A stretch of 64,000 nucleotides of DNA, taken from positions 57,715-121,714 of the forward strand of contig JAQWJZ010000037.1 in assembly GCA_029248105.1 (NCBI GenBank), given 5' to 3'. The notes below the pieces were generated by a model that saw only the letters and a list, made by a program, of their open reading frames with translations, did not search any database and had not been told where the DNA came from. This DNA is from Flavobacteriales bacterium. Lineage in GTDB: Bacteria; Bacteroidota; Bacteroidia; Flavobacteriales; UBA7312. A program made the translations under genes and the position numbers. Positions 27,029 to 35,274 of the stretch are shown one piece after another. Each line of letters starts with the position of its first letter. The first letter of the stretch is position 1.

Positions 27029-27913
27029 ATGACTTCTAAAGATATTATTCTCGTTCCCATAGGTTTTACCAATCAATCTATTATTGCTTTACAACAAGCA
27101 GTAGTTGTTGCAAAACATACTGATTCTGAATTATTTCTACTTTCAGTTGTAGAAATGCCTACTGCTATTCAAAAGATTTTTTCTGATTACGAAGAAAAGC
27201 AAAAGCAGTTCAAAGAAAAGTTAAGAGAAAACCTTCTTGATTTGAGTTCAAAATATTGTGATGGGGTAAAAAATGTAAAATGTATGGTAACCTCTGGTAA
27301 GATTTATGAAGAGATTATTGATGTAGCAGATTCCATTAATGCTAATTTGATTGTTATGGGTACTGATGGTACTCCAAAAGACATCAAGAAGAAGTTTATT
27401 GGATCCAATGCCAACAAAGTGGTTAGATCAGCACCATGTCCTGTTATTACAATCAAAGGTAAATCTGTAAGTACTTCCTGCGAGGTCATTGCTTTACCTT
27501 TAGATTTGAACAAAGAAACTCGTGAAAAAGTGACTTATGCTATACAATATGCAAGGTTATTCAACTCATCGATTAAAGTATTCTCAGTATCTTATGACAA
27601 CGATGACGACTCTATTAAAAATAAACTGAATAGAAACCTATCTCAAGTAAACGATTTCATCTCTTCTAAGGGTATTAGTTGCAGTAAAGACTTATTAGAA
27701 ATCTCAACTTCAGCAAGTTTTTCAGGTTCAATTGTCAAGTATACTGAAGATATCAACGCCGATTTGATAATGATAATGACAAAAGGAGAGGATAATTTAG
27801 ATTTGAATTTCTTGGGTTCTAACGCTAGAAAATTGATTAACAAATCGGATATTCCAGTCATGAGTATTAGGCCATCTGTCAAAAAAGACACTTCTTCTTT
27901 TACTGTACAATAA
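27029..27913 (+). CDS. Tandem universal stress protein
   Basis: A 294-residue cytoplasmic protein made of two Usp domains. The first (about 3-144) ends with LIVMGTDGTPKDIKKKFIGSNANKVVRSAPCPVITIK, close to the ATP-binding G2xG9GS signature; the second (about 150-285) has LIMIMTKGEDNLDLNFLGSNARKLINKSDIPVMSIRP, which keeps the GSNA part. Usp proteins respond to stress and starvation; some bind ATP. It is monocistronic, divergent from the nucleoside phosphorylase gene. Confidence 0.92.
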   Translation: MTSKDIILVPIGFTNQSIIALQQAVVVAKHTDSELFLLSVVEMPTAIQKIFSDYEEKQKQFKEKLRENLLDLSSKYCDGVKNVKCMVTSGKIYEEIIDVADSINANLIVMGTDGTPKDIKKKFIGSNANKVVRSAPCPVITIKGKSVSTSCEVIALPLDLNKETREKVTYAIQYARLFNSSIKVFSVSYDNDDDSIKNKLNRNLSQVNDFISSKGISCSKDLLEISTSASFSGSIVKYTEDINADLIMIMTKGEDNLDLNFLGSNARKLINKSDIPVMSIRPSVKKDTSSFTVQ

Positions 27914-27993
27914 TTGAAAGATGTTCATAAACTTTTTGAAATTTTGAATACAGACTACACTCATTTATTAGTTTTCTTCTTTCACTAAGTTAT

Positions 27994-30930
27994 ATGAAGC
28001 TTTTATTATCTTTTTTTCTAATCCTATTTTCATTTTTAGCATTCAATGCTGATAAGGATATTGATGTACAATCTCCGCCATTTTACAATGTCGATAAGGT
28101 TTGGGTAAACCAGACCATGTCCACTATGACTTTAGACCAAAAGATTGCACAATTGTTTATGGTTGCGGCTTATTCTAACAAGGGCAAATCGCATCAAAAA
28201 GAAATAGAAAATTTAATAAGCAACTATCACATCGGCGGTTTGATGTTTATGCAAGGCGGTCCGATTAGGCAATTGCGGTTAACGAATTCTTATCAATCTT
28301 TAAGTAAAGTGCCTTTGATGATTGCACAAGATGCAGAATGGGGCTTATCTATGCGTATAGATAGCACAATTCGTTTTCCATGGCAAATGACCTTAGGAGC
28401 AATTCAAAATGACAGTTTGATTTATCAGATGGGCTTAGAAATTGCAAGACAATGCAAACGCTTGGGAGTACATATCAATTTTGCACCAGTAGTGGATGTT
28501 AATTCTAACCCTAAAAACCCCATTATTAATAACCGATCTTTTGGTGAAAACCCCTTTCGAGTAGCTCAGCAATCTTTAGCCTATATGCAAGGACTGCAAG
28601 ACGGTGGAGTTTTGGCATGTGCAAAGCATTTTCCCGGACATGGAGATACGGATGCGGACTCTCATAAAACCTTACCAACTATCAATCATTCGTACGAACG
28701 CTTAGACTCTATTGATTTGATACCATTTAAGAGCTTGTTCGATAAAGGCTTAGGAAGTGTTATGGTTGCTCATTTACATATCCCTGCTTTGGACGATACC
28801 GACTCTTTGGCTTCCACTTTATCTGATAAGGTGGTCAATGGTTTGTTAAAAGATACTTTAGGATTTAAGGGTTTAGTCATTACCGATGCCTTGAATATGA
28901 AAGGGGTAAGTCAGTTTTACGAACCTGGTGAAGTCGATTTGAAAGCCTTATTAGCAGGCAACGATGTATTGCTCTTCGCTGAAGACGTACCCAAAGCCAT
29001 TGAAAAAATCAAAGAAGCTATTGCCAATAGAGATATCAGTGAAGAAGAGATTGACAAAAGGTGTAGAAAAATATTGATGACCAAAAAATGGTTTGGTCTA
29101 GACAATAAAATACACCTTAATGAGAGTGATTTAATTCAAGATTTGAATCCTAAGTCTGCTATAGCCTTAAACGAATCTCTTGTTGAAAAATCCATTACAT
29201 TACTACAAAACGAAGGATCATTATTGCCTCTTAAGAAGCTAGACACTTTGAATATTGCAGTAGTGAGTATAGGCGAGAAGTCCACACCTTTTCAGTCTAC
29301 CTTATCCAAGTACGCTTCGATACAAAAGTTTCATCTTAAGGAGGAGCACAGTCAGAGCGAAAGAAAATCAATGTTGGACTCATTAGCCCAATATAATCTA
29401 GTTATTGCAAGTGTTCACAAATCCAACAAACACGCTTGGAAATCTTATCGAATACATCAGAATACGGATTTGTTTTTACAAACTCTTGCCTTTCAATCTA
29501 AAGTGGTGTTAAGTGTTTTTGCCAATCCCTATTCTCTGAGTGATTTGTTGATGACTTATTCTTTTGATGGTTTGATAATGGCCTATCAAAATTCTGATGA
29601 AGCACAAAATTATGCTGCTCAGTTGATTTTTGGAGGAGTAGGAGTAAAAGCTAGCTTGCCCGTATCCAACAAACATTTTAAGGAAGGTTCAGGGTTAGAG
29701 CTAAAGCCCATACGTCTTAAATATAATAGAGCAGAGAGTTTGGGAATAGATAGCGAACGCTTTCTTAAAATCGATAGTATTGTATCCGATGCTATTGACA
29801 AAGAAGCAACGCCAGGTTGTCAGATATTAGCTATAAAAGATGGTACTGTTTTTTTTGAAAAGAGTTATGGATATCATACCTACAAGAAGAAAACTAAAGT
29901 AGAGAATACGCATATTTATGATTTGGCTTCCTTGACTAAAATCATTGCTTCCGTACCATCTTTAATGCATTTAGAAGAGCAAGGACAAATTCATTTGGAT
30001 AGTAGTTTGCAAAACTATATTACCCTTGCTGATACCTCGAACAAGAAAAAACTAACTCTAAGAGAGATATTAGCACATCAATCTGGATTAGCATCGTGGA
30101 TACCATTTTATAAGAATACACTAGAAGAAGACGGTAGTTTGAGAGATACTTTATACAGCACCGAATATACCGATACCTTTTCTGTTCGTGTGGCAGATGG
30201 TATTTATTTGCATAGAGAATACCCAGATAGCATAATGTTTAGGATTTTGGCTACTAAGCTCAATGACAAGGAGTACAAATACAGCGACATGGGCTTTTAT
30301 CTATTTAAAGATATCATAGAAAACAAATCGTCTTTATCTCTAGAAGATTTTGTAAAACAAGAATTTTATGCTCCTTTAGGATTGAGTACGATGGGTTATT
30401 TACCCAAGGAACGATTTGACAGTAGTCGCATAGTACCAACCGAATTCGATTATTACTTTAGAAGTCAGTTGATACATGGTGATGTTCATGATATGGGAGC
30501 GGCGATGCTAGGTGGTGTAGGCGGTCATGCGGGTTTGTTTTCTAACGCTAATGATTTAGGAATATTCATGCAAATGTTATTGCAAAAAGGAGAATATGGA
30601 GGTCAACGGTATTTTCAAAAATTTACTGTCAGTCAATTCACTAGCTGCCAATATTGCGAAGACGATAATAGGAGGGGAGCAGGTTTCGATAAAGCTGTTT
30701 TAGAAAATCAAGAAGGCGGGCCAGCTTGTGATTGTAGCCCATCTTATAAGGCATATGGACATACAGGATTTACAGGTACTTTGGTATGGGCAGATCCTGA
30801 CGAACAATTTGTTTATGTATTTTTGTCCAACAGAATACATCCCACTTCAGAGAATAAGAAGCTGTTAGAAATGGATGTTCGCACCAAGATTATGCAAGTA
30901 TTTTACGATGCAATAAGAACCGATAATTAA
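27994..30930 (+). CDS. GH3 glycosidase fused to a serine beta-lactamase-like domain
   Basis: A 978-residue exported protein with a signal peptide (about 1-18). The N-terminal GH3 domain is NagZ-like: KHFPGHGDTDADSH at 211-224 (K211/H212 substrate and H224 acid/base region) and the nucleophile Asp in VITDALNMKG (D298). A GH3 C-terminal-like domain follows to about residue 560. The C-terminal third is a class C beta-lactamase/PBP-like hydrolase: SLTK (S646, K649), YSDMG as the Tyr motif, and HTGFTGT as the KTG equivalent. Likely role: removal of N-acetylglucosamine from peptidoglycan fragments plus an esterase or peptidase step. bshA starts on the last base of its stop. Confidence 0.92.
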   Translation: MKLLLSFFLILFSFLAFNADKDIDVQSPPFYNVDKVWVNQTMSTMTLDQKIAQLFMVAAYSNKGKSHQKEIENLISNYHIGGLMFMQGGPIRQLRLTNSYQSLSKVPLMIAQDAEWGLSMRIDSTIRFPWQMTLGAIQNDSLIYQMGLEIARQCKRLGVHINFAPVVDVNSNPKNPIINNRSFGENPFRVAQQSLAYMQGLQDGGVLACAKHFPGHGDTDADSHKTLPTINHSYERLDSIDLIPFKSLFDKGLGSVMVAHLHIPALDDTDSLASTLSDKVVNGLLKDTLGFKGLVITDALNMKGVSQFYEPGEVDLKALLAGNDVLLFAEDVPKAIEKIKEAIANRDISEEEIDKRCRKILMTKKWFGLDNKIHLNESDLIQDLNPKSAIALNESLVEKSITLLQNEGSLLPLKKLDTLNIAVVSIGEKSTPFQSTLSKYASIQKFHLKEEHSQSERKSMLDSLAQYNLVIASVHKSNKHAWKSYRIHQNTDLFLQTLAFQSKVVLSVFANPYSLSDLLMTYSFDGLIMAYQNSDEAQNYAAQLIFGGVGVKASLPVSNKHFKEGSGLELKPIRLKYNRAESLGIDSERFLKIDSIVSDAIDKEATPGCQILAIKDGTVFFEKSYGYHTYKKKTKVENTHIYDLASLTKIIASVPSLMHLEEQGQIHLDSSLQNYITLADTSNKKKLTLREILAHQSGLASWIPFYKNTLEEDGSLRDTLYSTEYTDTFSVRVADGIYLHREYPDSIMFRILATKLNDKEYKYSDMGFYLFKDIIENKSSLSLEDFVKQEFYAPLGLSTMGYLPKERFDSSRIVPTEFDYYFRSQLIHGDVHDMGAAMLGGVGGHAGLFSNANDLGIFMQMLLQKGEYGGQRYFQKFTVSQFTSCQYCEDDNRRGAGFDKAVLENQEGGPACDCSPSYKAYGHTGFTGTLVWADPDEQFVYVFLSNRIHPTSENKKLLEMDVRTKIMQVFYDAIRTDN

Positions 30931-32063
30931 TGAATAAAACCTTAAAAATAGGTGTGGTTTGTTACCCTACATTTGGCGGTAGTGGCATTGTTGCTACCGA
31001 ATTAGGCAAGGCTTTTGCTGAAAGGGGACATGAGGTGCATTTTATTACCTACAGTAAGCCTGTACGTATGGATTGGTTTACCAAAAACATGTACTACCAC
31101 GAGGTATCTGTTTCTGATTATCCATTGTTTGAATACGCTCCTTACGAACTGTTGTTATCTAGTAAGTTAGTTGATGTCGCTATCAATCAAAAGTTAGACC
31201 TTTTGCATGTGCATTATGCTATTCCTCATGCTTCGGCGGCTTATTCTGCTAAGCAAATTTTAAAATCTAGAAACATAGATTTACCATTTATTACCACCTT
31301 GCATGGTACGGATATTACCTTGTTGGGTAAGGACAAATCCTATCAGCCTGTAATTGAATTTGCCATTAATAAATCCGATGCCGTAACGGCTGTTTCGGAG
31401 AGTTTGAAAAAAGATACCTATCAATTTTTTGATGTAAAAAAAGAGATTGAAGTTATTCCTAATTTCATAGACCCTAGTTTGTACCGATTTGCTAAGGATT
31501 TAGAATTAAGATCTCAATTTGCTAAGGACGATGATGTTGTGATAACTCATATTTCAAATTTTAGAAAAGTAAAAAGGGTAGACGATGTCATTCGTATTTT
31601 TGAAGGTGTACAAAAGCAAATGTCGGCCGTATTGTTGATGGTTGGCGATGGGCCAGAATTACATCAAGTCAAGCACCTATCTAAAGAATTAGGCATTGAT
31701 CATAAGGTATTCTTTTTGGGTAAGTCCAAGCGTATAGAACAAATTACCAGTATTTCGGATGTGTTTTTGTTGCCTTCAGAAACGGAAAGTTTTGGATTAG
31801 TAGCTCTTGAGGCTATGGCATCTGGTGTTGCTGTAGTGTCGTCTAATGTGGGTGGTTTGCCTGAAGTAAATATAGATGGCGTTACGGGCTTTTTAAAAGA
31901 CGTGGGCGATGTTGAGGGCATGACGGCAAGTGTATTAGAAATACTTAAAGATGAGGACAATCTATCGCATTTTAAGGCCAATGCTTTGAAGCATGCTCAA
32001 AATTTTGAGTTAAGTAAGATTGTCCCATTATACGAAAGGCTGTACCATTCGCTACTACATTAG
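30930..32063 (+). CDS. bshA: N-acetyl-alpha-D-glucosaminyl L-malate synthase
   Basis: A 377-residue GT4 glycosyltransferase that joins GlcNAc from UDP-GlcNAc to L-malate, the first step of bacillithiol synthesis. The N-terminus (GVVCYPTFGGSGIVATELG at 8-26), DLLHVHYAIPHASAAY near residue 90, TTLHGTDITLLG near residue 126 and PSETESFGLVALEAMASGVAVV near residue 288 are the pattern of BshA rather than of general GT4 enzymes. The start overlaps the upstream stop by 1 base. No bshB or bshC is visible in the window. Confidence 0.93.
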   Translation: MNKTLKIGVVCYPTFGGSGIVATELGKAFAERGHEVHFITYSKPVRMDWFTKNMYYHEVSVSDYPLFEYAPYELLLSSKLVDVAINQKLDLLHVHYAIPHASAAYSAKQILKSRNIDLPFITTLHGTDITLLGKDKSYQPVIEFAINKSDAVTAVSESLKKDTYQFFDVKKEIEVIPNFIDPSLYRFAKDLELRSQFAKDDDVVITHISNFRKVKRVDDVIRIFEGVQKQMSAVLLMVGDGPELHQVKHLSKELGIDHKVFFLGKSKRIEQITSISDVFLLPSETESFGLVALEAMASGVAVVSSNVGGLPEVNIDGVTGFLKDVGDVEGMTASVLEILKDEDNLSHFKANALKHAQNFELSKIVPLYERLYHSLLH

Positions 32064-32069
32064 ATTTTG

Positions 32070-32408
32070 TTAGCTCCCAACACGCTTACAATGGTAGCCT
32101 TTCTTTTGCAAGAGTTCCATTACTTTATCACGGACATTACCTTGAATAATGATTTCTCCATTTTTAGCACTACCACCTACGCCACAAGCCGATTTTAAAA
32201 CTTTTCCCAAGTCCTTTAAATCCGATTCAGTACCTACAAAGCCTTTGACTATTGTAGCCACTTTACCACCTCTATTTTTTTTATCTATCCAAACCTCTAA
32301 AGATTGGTCTTGAATATCTAACGTTTCTTCTTCACTTTCGTATTCGTACTCAAAATTAGAATTGGTAGAATACATTACGCCGATTTTATTTTTTTTCTTT
32401 TTAGCCAT
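32070..32408 (-). CDS. SUI1/eIF1-like translation factor (YciH family)
   Basis: A 112-residue basic cytoplasmic protein. The C-terminal SUI1 domain is clear: KNRGGKVATIVKGFVGTESDLKDLGKVLKSACGVGGSAKNGEI, then QGNVRDKVMELLQKKGY, the RNA-binding fold of eIF1. In bacteria YciH may influence start-site fidelity. Its start overlaps the end of the lipid kinase gene by 8 bases on the same strand, so translation is probably coupled. Confidence 0.9.
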   Translation of the reverse strand: MAKKKKNKIGVMYSTNSNFEYEYESEEETLDIQDQSLEVWIDKKNRGGKVATIVKGFVGTESDLKDLGKVLKSACGVGGSAKNGEIIIQGNVRDKVMELLQKKGYHCKRVGS

Positions 32409-33273
32409 AGGGAATGAATACTTTTAATGTTTTGGGGTGGGTATCTATGATTATTTCTTTGCCTAGGTCTACACCTTCTCCATCGAGGTGGCTTAATCCA
32501 TTTTGACAAGATATTTTTGCTTTTTTGGTGCGAATAATAGTCATGTATTTGGAGTGATGTATTTTTCCTGTAAACAATTGATAAAGTAATACGGGAACCA
32601 GATAGCGTTTGAAATCTTTCAATATGCAAATATCTATGAGTCCGTCATCGGTTACGCTTTCAGGAGATATTTGTGCGCCATTACCAAATTGTGTAGCATT
32701 TGCCCATGAGATGATAACCGCATTATGAATTTGTTTTTTATCATCATATTCAATAGTGTAATCTTGAGCAGGGTAGTTAGCACACTCACCAAGTACTAAT
32801 TTCACATAAGAAGAAAAGCCTCTAACTTTTGTTGTGGCGAATAGGTTGGCGATATGGGCATCGAAGCCAACACCCGAAACATTAAAGAAGGGCAAGCCAT
32901 TAGCGGTACAGCTATCTATTATTTTGAAATCGGAAATGTTCAATTGCTGTATAGCTTTGTCAATATCTCTGTGCATACCAAAGTGAAAAGCAAAGCCATT
33001 ACCTGAGCCGCAAGGCAGTACGGCTAAAGCCGTTTGACTTCCTAACAGTCCATTGGCACATTCGTGCATGGTGCCATCGCCACCAACAGCCACTACAACA
33101 TCTATTTTTTCTGAGGCAGCCTTTTGCGCCAATTCGGTAGCGTGTTTAGGGTGTTCAGTATAGAAATAATCGAAGTCGAACTTATTTAAATCGAGGTTCT
33201 TTTCAATCTTTTTTTCTAAACGCTGTTGGTTAGCTTTTCCAGAGATGGGGTTGATGATAAATCTAATTTTCAT
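32401..33273 (-). CDS. Diacylglycerol kinase-like lipid kinase (YegS/DagK family)
   Basis: A 290-residue enzyme of the diacylglycerol kinase catalytic family that phosphorylates a lipid headgroup with ATP. Seen: FIINPISGKA at 5-14, the nucleotide-binding GGDGT at 64-68, and LPCGSGNGFAFHFG near residue 86. The usual DGK C-terminal beta domain follows (SPESVTDDGLIDICIL). Its start overlaps the end of the LtaS-like gene by 11 bases; lipoteichoic-type enzymes release diacylglycerol, so recycling of diacylglycerol is plausible but inferred. Confidence 0.9.
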   Translation of the reverse strand: MKIRFIINPISGKANQQRLEKKIEKNLDLNKFDFDYFYTEHPKHATELAQKAASEKIDVVVAVGGDGTMHECANGLLGSQTALAVLPCGSGNGFAFHFGMHRDIDKAIQQLNISDFKIIDSCTANGLPFFNVSGVGFDAHIANLFATTKVRGFSSYVKLVLGECANYPAQDYTIEYDDKKQIHNAVIISWANATQFGNGAQISPESVTDDGLIDICILKDFKRYLVPVLLYQLFTGKIHHSKYMTIIRTKKAKISCQNGLSHLDGEGVDLGKEIIIDTHPKTLKVFIPYG

Positions 33274-35086
33274 TCACTCTCATTTGGTTAGTAATCATAG
33301 CGTTATTGAAGCTTTGTTTTATAGCTTTTAATTTATTCACAAGTTCTTGATTGTTAGGAATCGTTTCTTTAAACTTCTCATCCTTGTAGGTGGTGTATAC
33401 TTCATCTTTGTTTACGAGGTAGGCCTCATTTGTTAGCATTAGGTATTCATTTTTAAGAAATGAAATTGCCCAATCCTCTTGTTTTAAAATTGATTTACCA
33501 AAACTAAAAAATTCTTTTTCATATCCTAAGATGTCCATTACTGTGGGAAATATGTCGATGTGTTGGCTTGTATTTTCTATTTTCCCTTGAATAGAATGAT
33601 CACTTCTCCAGAACAGCATCGGAACGGCATATCTTCCCACCTTATTTTTGTACAATTTATTGCTAGATAGTGGTGAGGTATGATCTGCCGTGATTACGAA
33701 TAAGGTGTTGTCAAACCAGTCCATCTGTTGAGCTGTTTTGAAAAATATTCTCAGTGCATTATCCGAATAGCCAATACTCTCATGAATGTCCAAATCTCCT
33801 TTAGGAAAATGATTTTCATACTTATTTGGCAATTGGTATGGTGGGTGAGAGGTCAGTGAAAAGAAGACGCTCAAAAAAGGTTTTTTCTCTTTGTTCAGTT
33901 GTTGAGCGAAATAGGTCAAAAAAGGCTCATCATAAATGCCCCAATTATTATCGTAGTCAGCGTTGTTGTTGTATTCTTCTTTGCCGTAATATTCAGCAAA
34001 ACCGGCTTTTTTACTAAACTCGTAAAAGCCCATTGTTCCTTTCTCGCCACCATGGAAAAAAGAGGTGCTGTAACCTTCATCGGCTAAGATATTTGCCAAG
34101 CTAGGGTAGGAATTATTAGCATAAGAAGAAGTAATAAATGGCTCGGTCATTAGTGAGGGGATAGAGGCAGTGATAGCGGGTAAAGCCTCGATGGAGCGCA
34201 CACCATTGGCATAGGCGTTGTGTACGGCCAAGCCTGATTGCATTAGGCTATCTAAAAAAGGGGTATAGCCTTTGTCATCGTTATAGTATCCAACGAACTC
34301 TTTGGAGAAACTTTCCAAAATGATTACAACCACATTCTCATGGCTTAAACCATCAGAATTAAATAGATGCCTGTTGCTATGAATCGATTGATTACCTTCT
34401 TCGAAATAACGCAGTGCTTCTAGGCTATTTTGATTGTAGGAATGCAAGATGGTAAAGGGAGTATTCAGCACCAATTCGGGGGTATTGCAAGAAGATATTA
34501 CACCGGCATTAATGGGTTTTATAGGTTTCAATTGGGTACCGCCTCTTAGTCCTATCACCACACTAGCTGAAGTCAGTATAAGTATGATAAAAGCACTTTT
34601 TTGACGTTTAAATTGCAGTGGTAGATTTTTTAAGGATAGCAAAAAGACAATTTGTAGGCACGACAACAAGCTTATTTGCCAATAGTCTATAAGGTAATTG
34701 AGATATACGTTTTTAACATCGCTAGTTGTTATAAAGTCAAAAAAGTCGATAGTACTTCTTTTGAGGTTAAAAACATAAAAGACGATATCGATATTGTTGA
34801 GTAATATAAAAGGGATATTGACTAGATAAAATAAGCCGTTTATGAATCGGTTGAATAATTTGAGCTGGGGGACAAAGAAGTGAACACATAACAAAACCAA
34901 AAGCGGTAGGTTGATATATAGAATGGCAGAGATGTCAAAACGTAAACCTTCTAGAAAGGCCAATAAGGTATTTGTGCTTTCTGTACCTTTAAAATTATAG
35001 AGGTAAAATGCTAACCTACTTGTTGTATAGATTAGGCATAAGGATAAGACCCTTTTTAGAAAAGTGAGTAAATGAGGAATGCTCAT
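33263..35086 (-). CDS. LTA synthase-like sulfatase-family membrane enzyme
   Basis: A 607-residue inner-membrane protein: about five hydrophobic segments in the first 190 residues, then a periplasmic alkaline phosphatase/sulfatase-fold domain. Seen: NVVVIILESFSKEFVGYY near residue 249, ANGVRSIEALPAITASIPSL near residue 290 (the nucleophile region of LtaS/OpgB/EptA-type enzymes), SFFHGGEKG, and TADHTSP near residue 465 with the metal-binding Asp-His pair. The likely activity is transfer of a phosphoglycerol- or phosphoethanolamine-type group onto an envelope glycan. It lies in an operon with the lipid kinase and SUI1 genes. Confidence 0.88.
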   Translation of the reverse strand: MSIPHLLTFLKRVLSLCLIYTTSRLAFYLYNFKGTESTNTLLAFLEGLRFDISAILYINLPLLVLLCVHFFVPQLKLFNRFINGLFYLVNIPFILLNNIDIVFYVFNLKRSTIDFFDFITTSDVKNVYLNYLIDYWQISLLSCLQIVFLLSLKNLPLQFKRQKSAFIILILTSASVVIGLRGGTQLKPIKPINAGVISSCNTPELVLNTPFTILHSYNQNSLEALRYFEEGNQSIHSNRHLFNSDGLSHENVVVIILESFSKEFVGYYNDDKGYTPFLDSLMQSGLAVHNAYANGVRSIEALPAITASIPSLMTEPFITSSYANNSYPSLANILADEGYSTSFFHGGEKGTMGFYEFSKKAGFAEYYGKEEYNNNADYDNNWGIYDEPFLTYFAQQLNKEKKPFLSVFFSLTSHPPYQLPNKYENHFPKGDLDIHESIGYSDNALRIFFKTAQQMDWFDNTLFVITADHTSPLSSNKLYKNKVGRYAVPMLFWRSDHSIQGKIENTSQHIDIFPTVMDILGYEKEFFSFGKSILKQEDWAISFLKNEYLMLTNEAYLVNKDEVYTTYKDEKFKETIPNNQELVNKLKAIKQSFNNAMITNQMRVNEN

Positions 35087-35089
35087 AAA

Positions 35090-35206
35090 TTATTCACAAT
35101 TACAGCTATCGTTACCACAGTTGGATTTGGGTTTGCGAAGTGTTTTAATCAGATAAATGATGGCTAAGGTCACTAATGTCGCTATGATGATATTTTCCCA
35201 GTTCAT
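35090..35206 (-). CDS. FeoB-associated Cys-rich membrane protein (very small)
   Basis: A 38-residue frame too short for usual cut-offs. Translation: MNWENIIIATLVTLAIIYL then IKTLRKPKSNCGNDSCNCE. It has one hydrophobic span (about 4-20), a basic stop-transfer patch and a C-terminal CxxxxCxC cluster, the layout of the FeoB-associated Cys-rich membrane proteins. It ends 3 bases before the LtaS-like gene starts, on the same strand. No feoA or feoB gene is visible nearby, so an iron link here is only by family. Confidence 0.75.
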   Translation of the reverse strand: MNWENIIIATLVTLAIIYLIKTLRKPKSNCGNDSCNCE

Positions 35207-35274
35207 TACTTGAAATTTATTGCACAAAGTAACGAATTATTCTATTTTTACTCACTTAATGAAGTGATAAGTTT

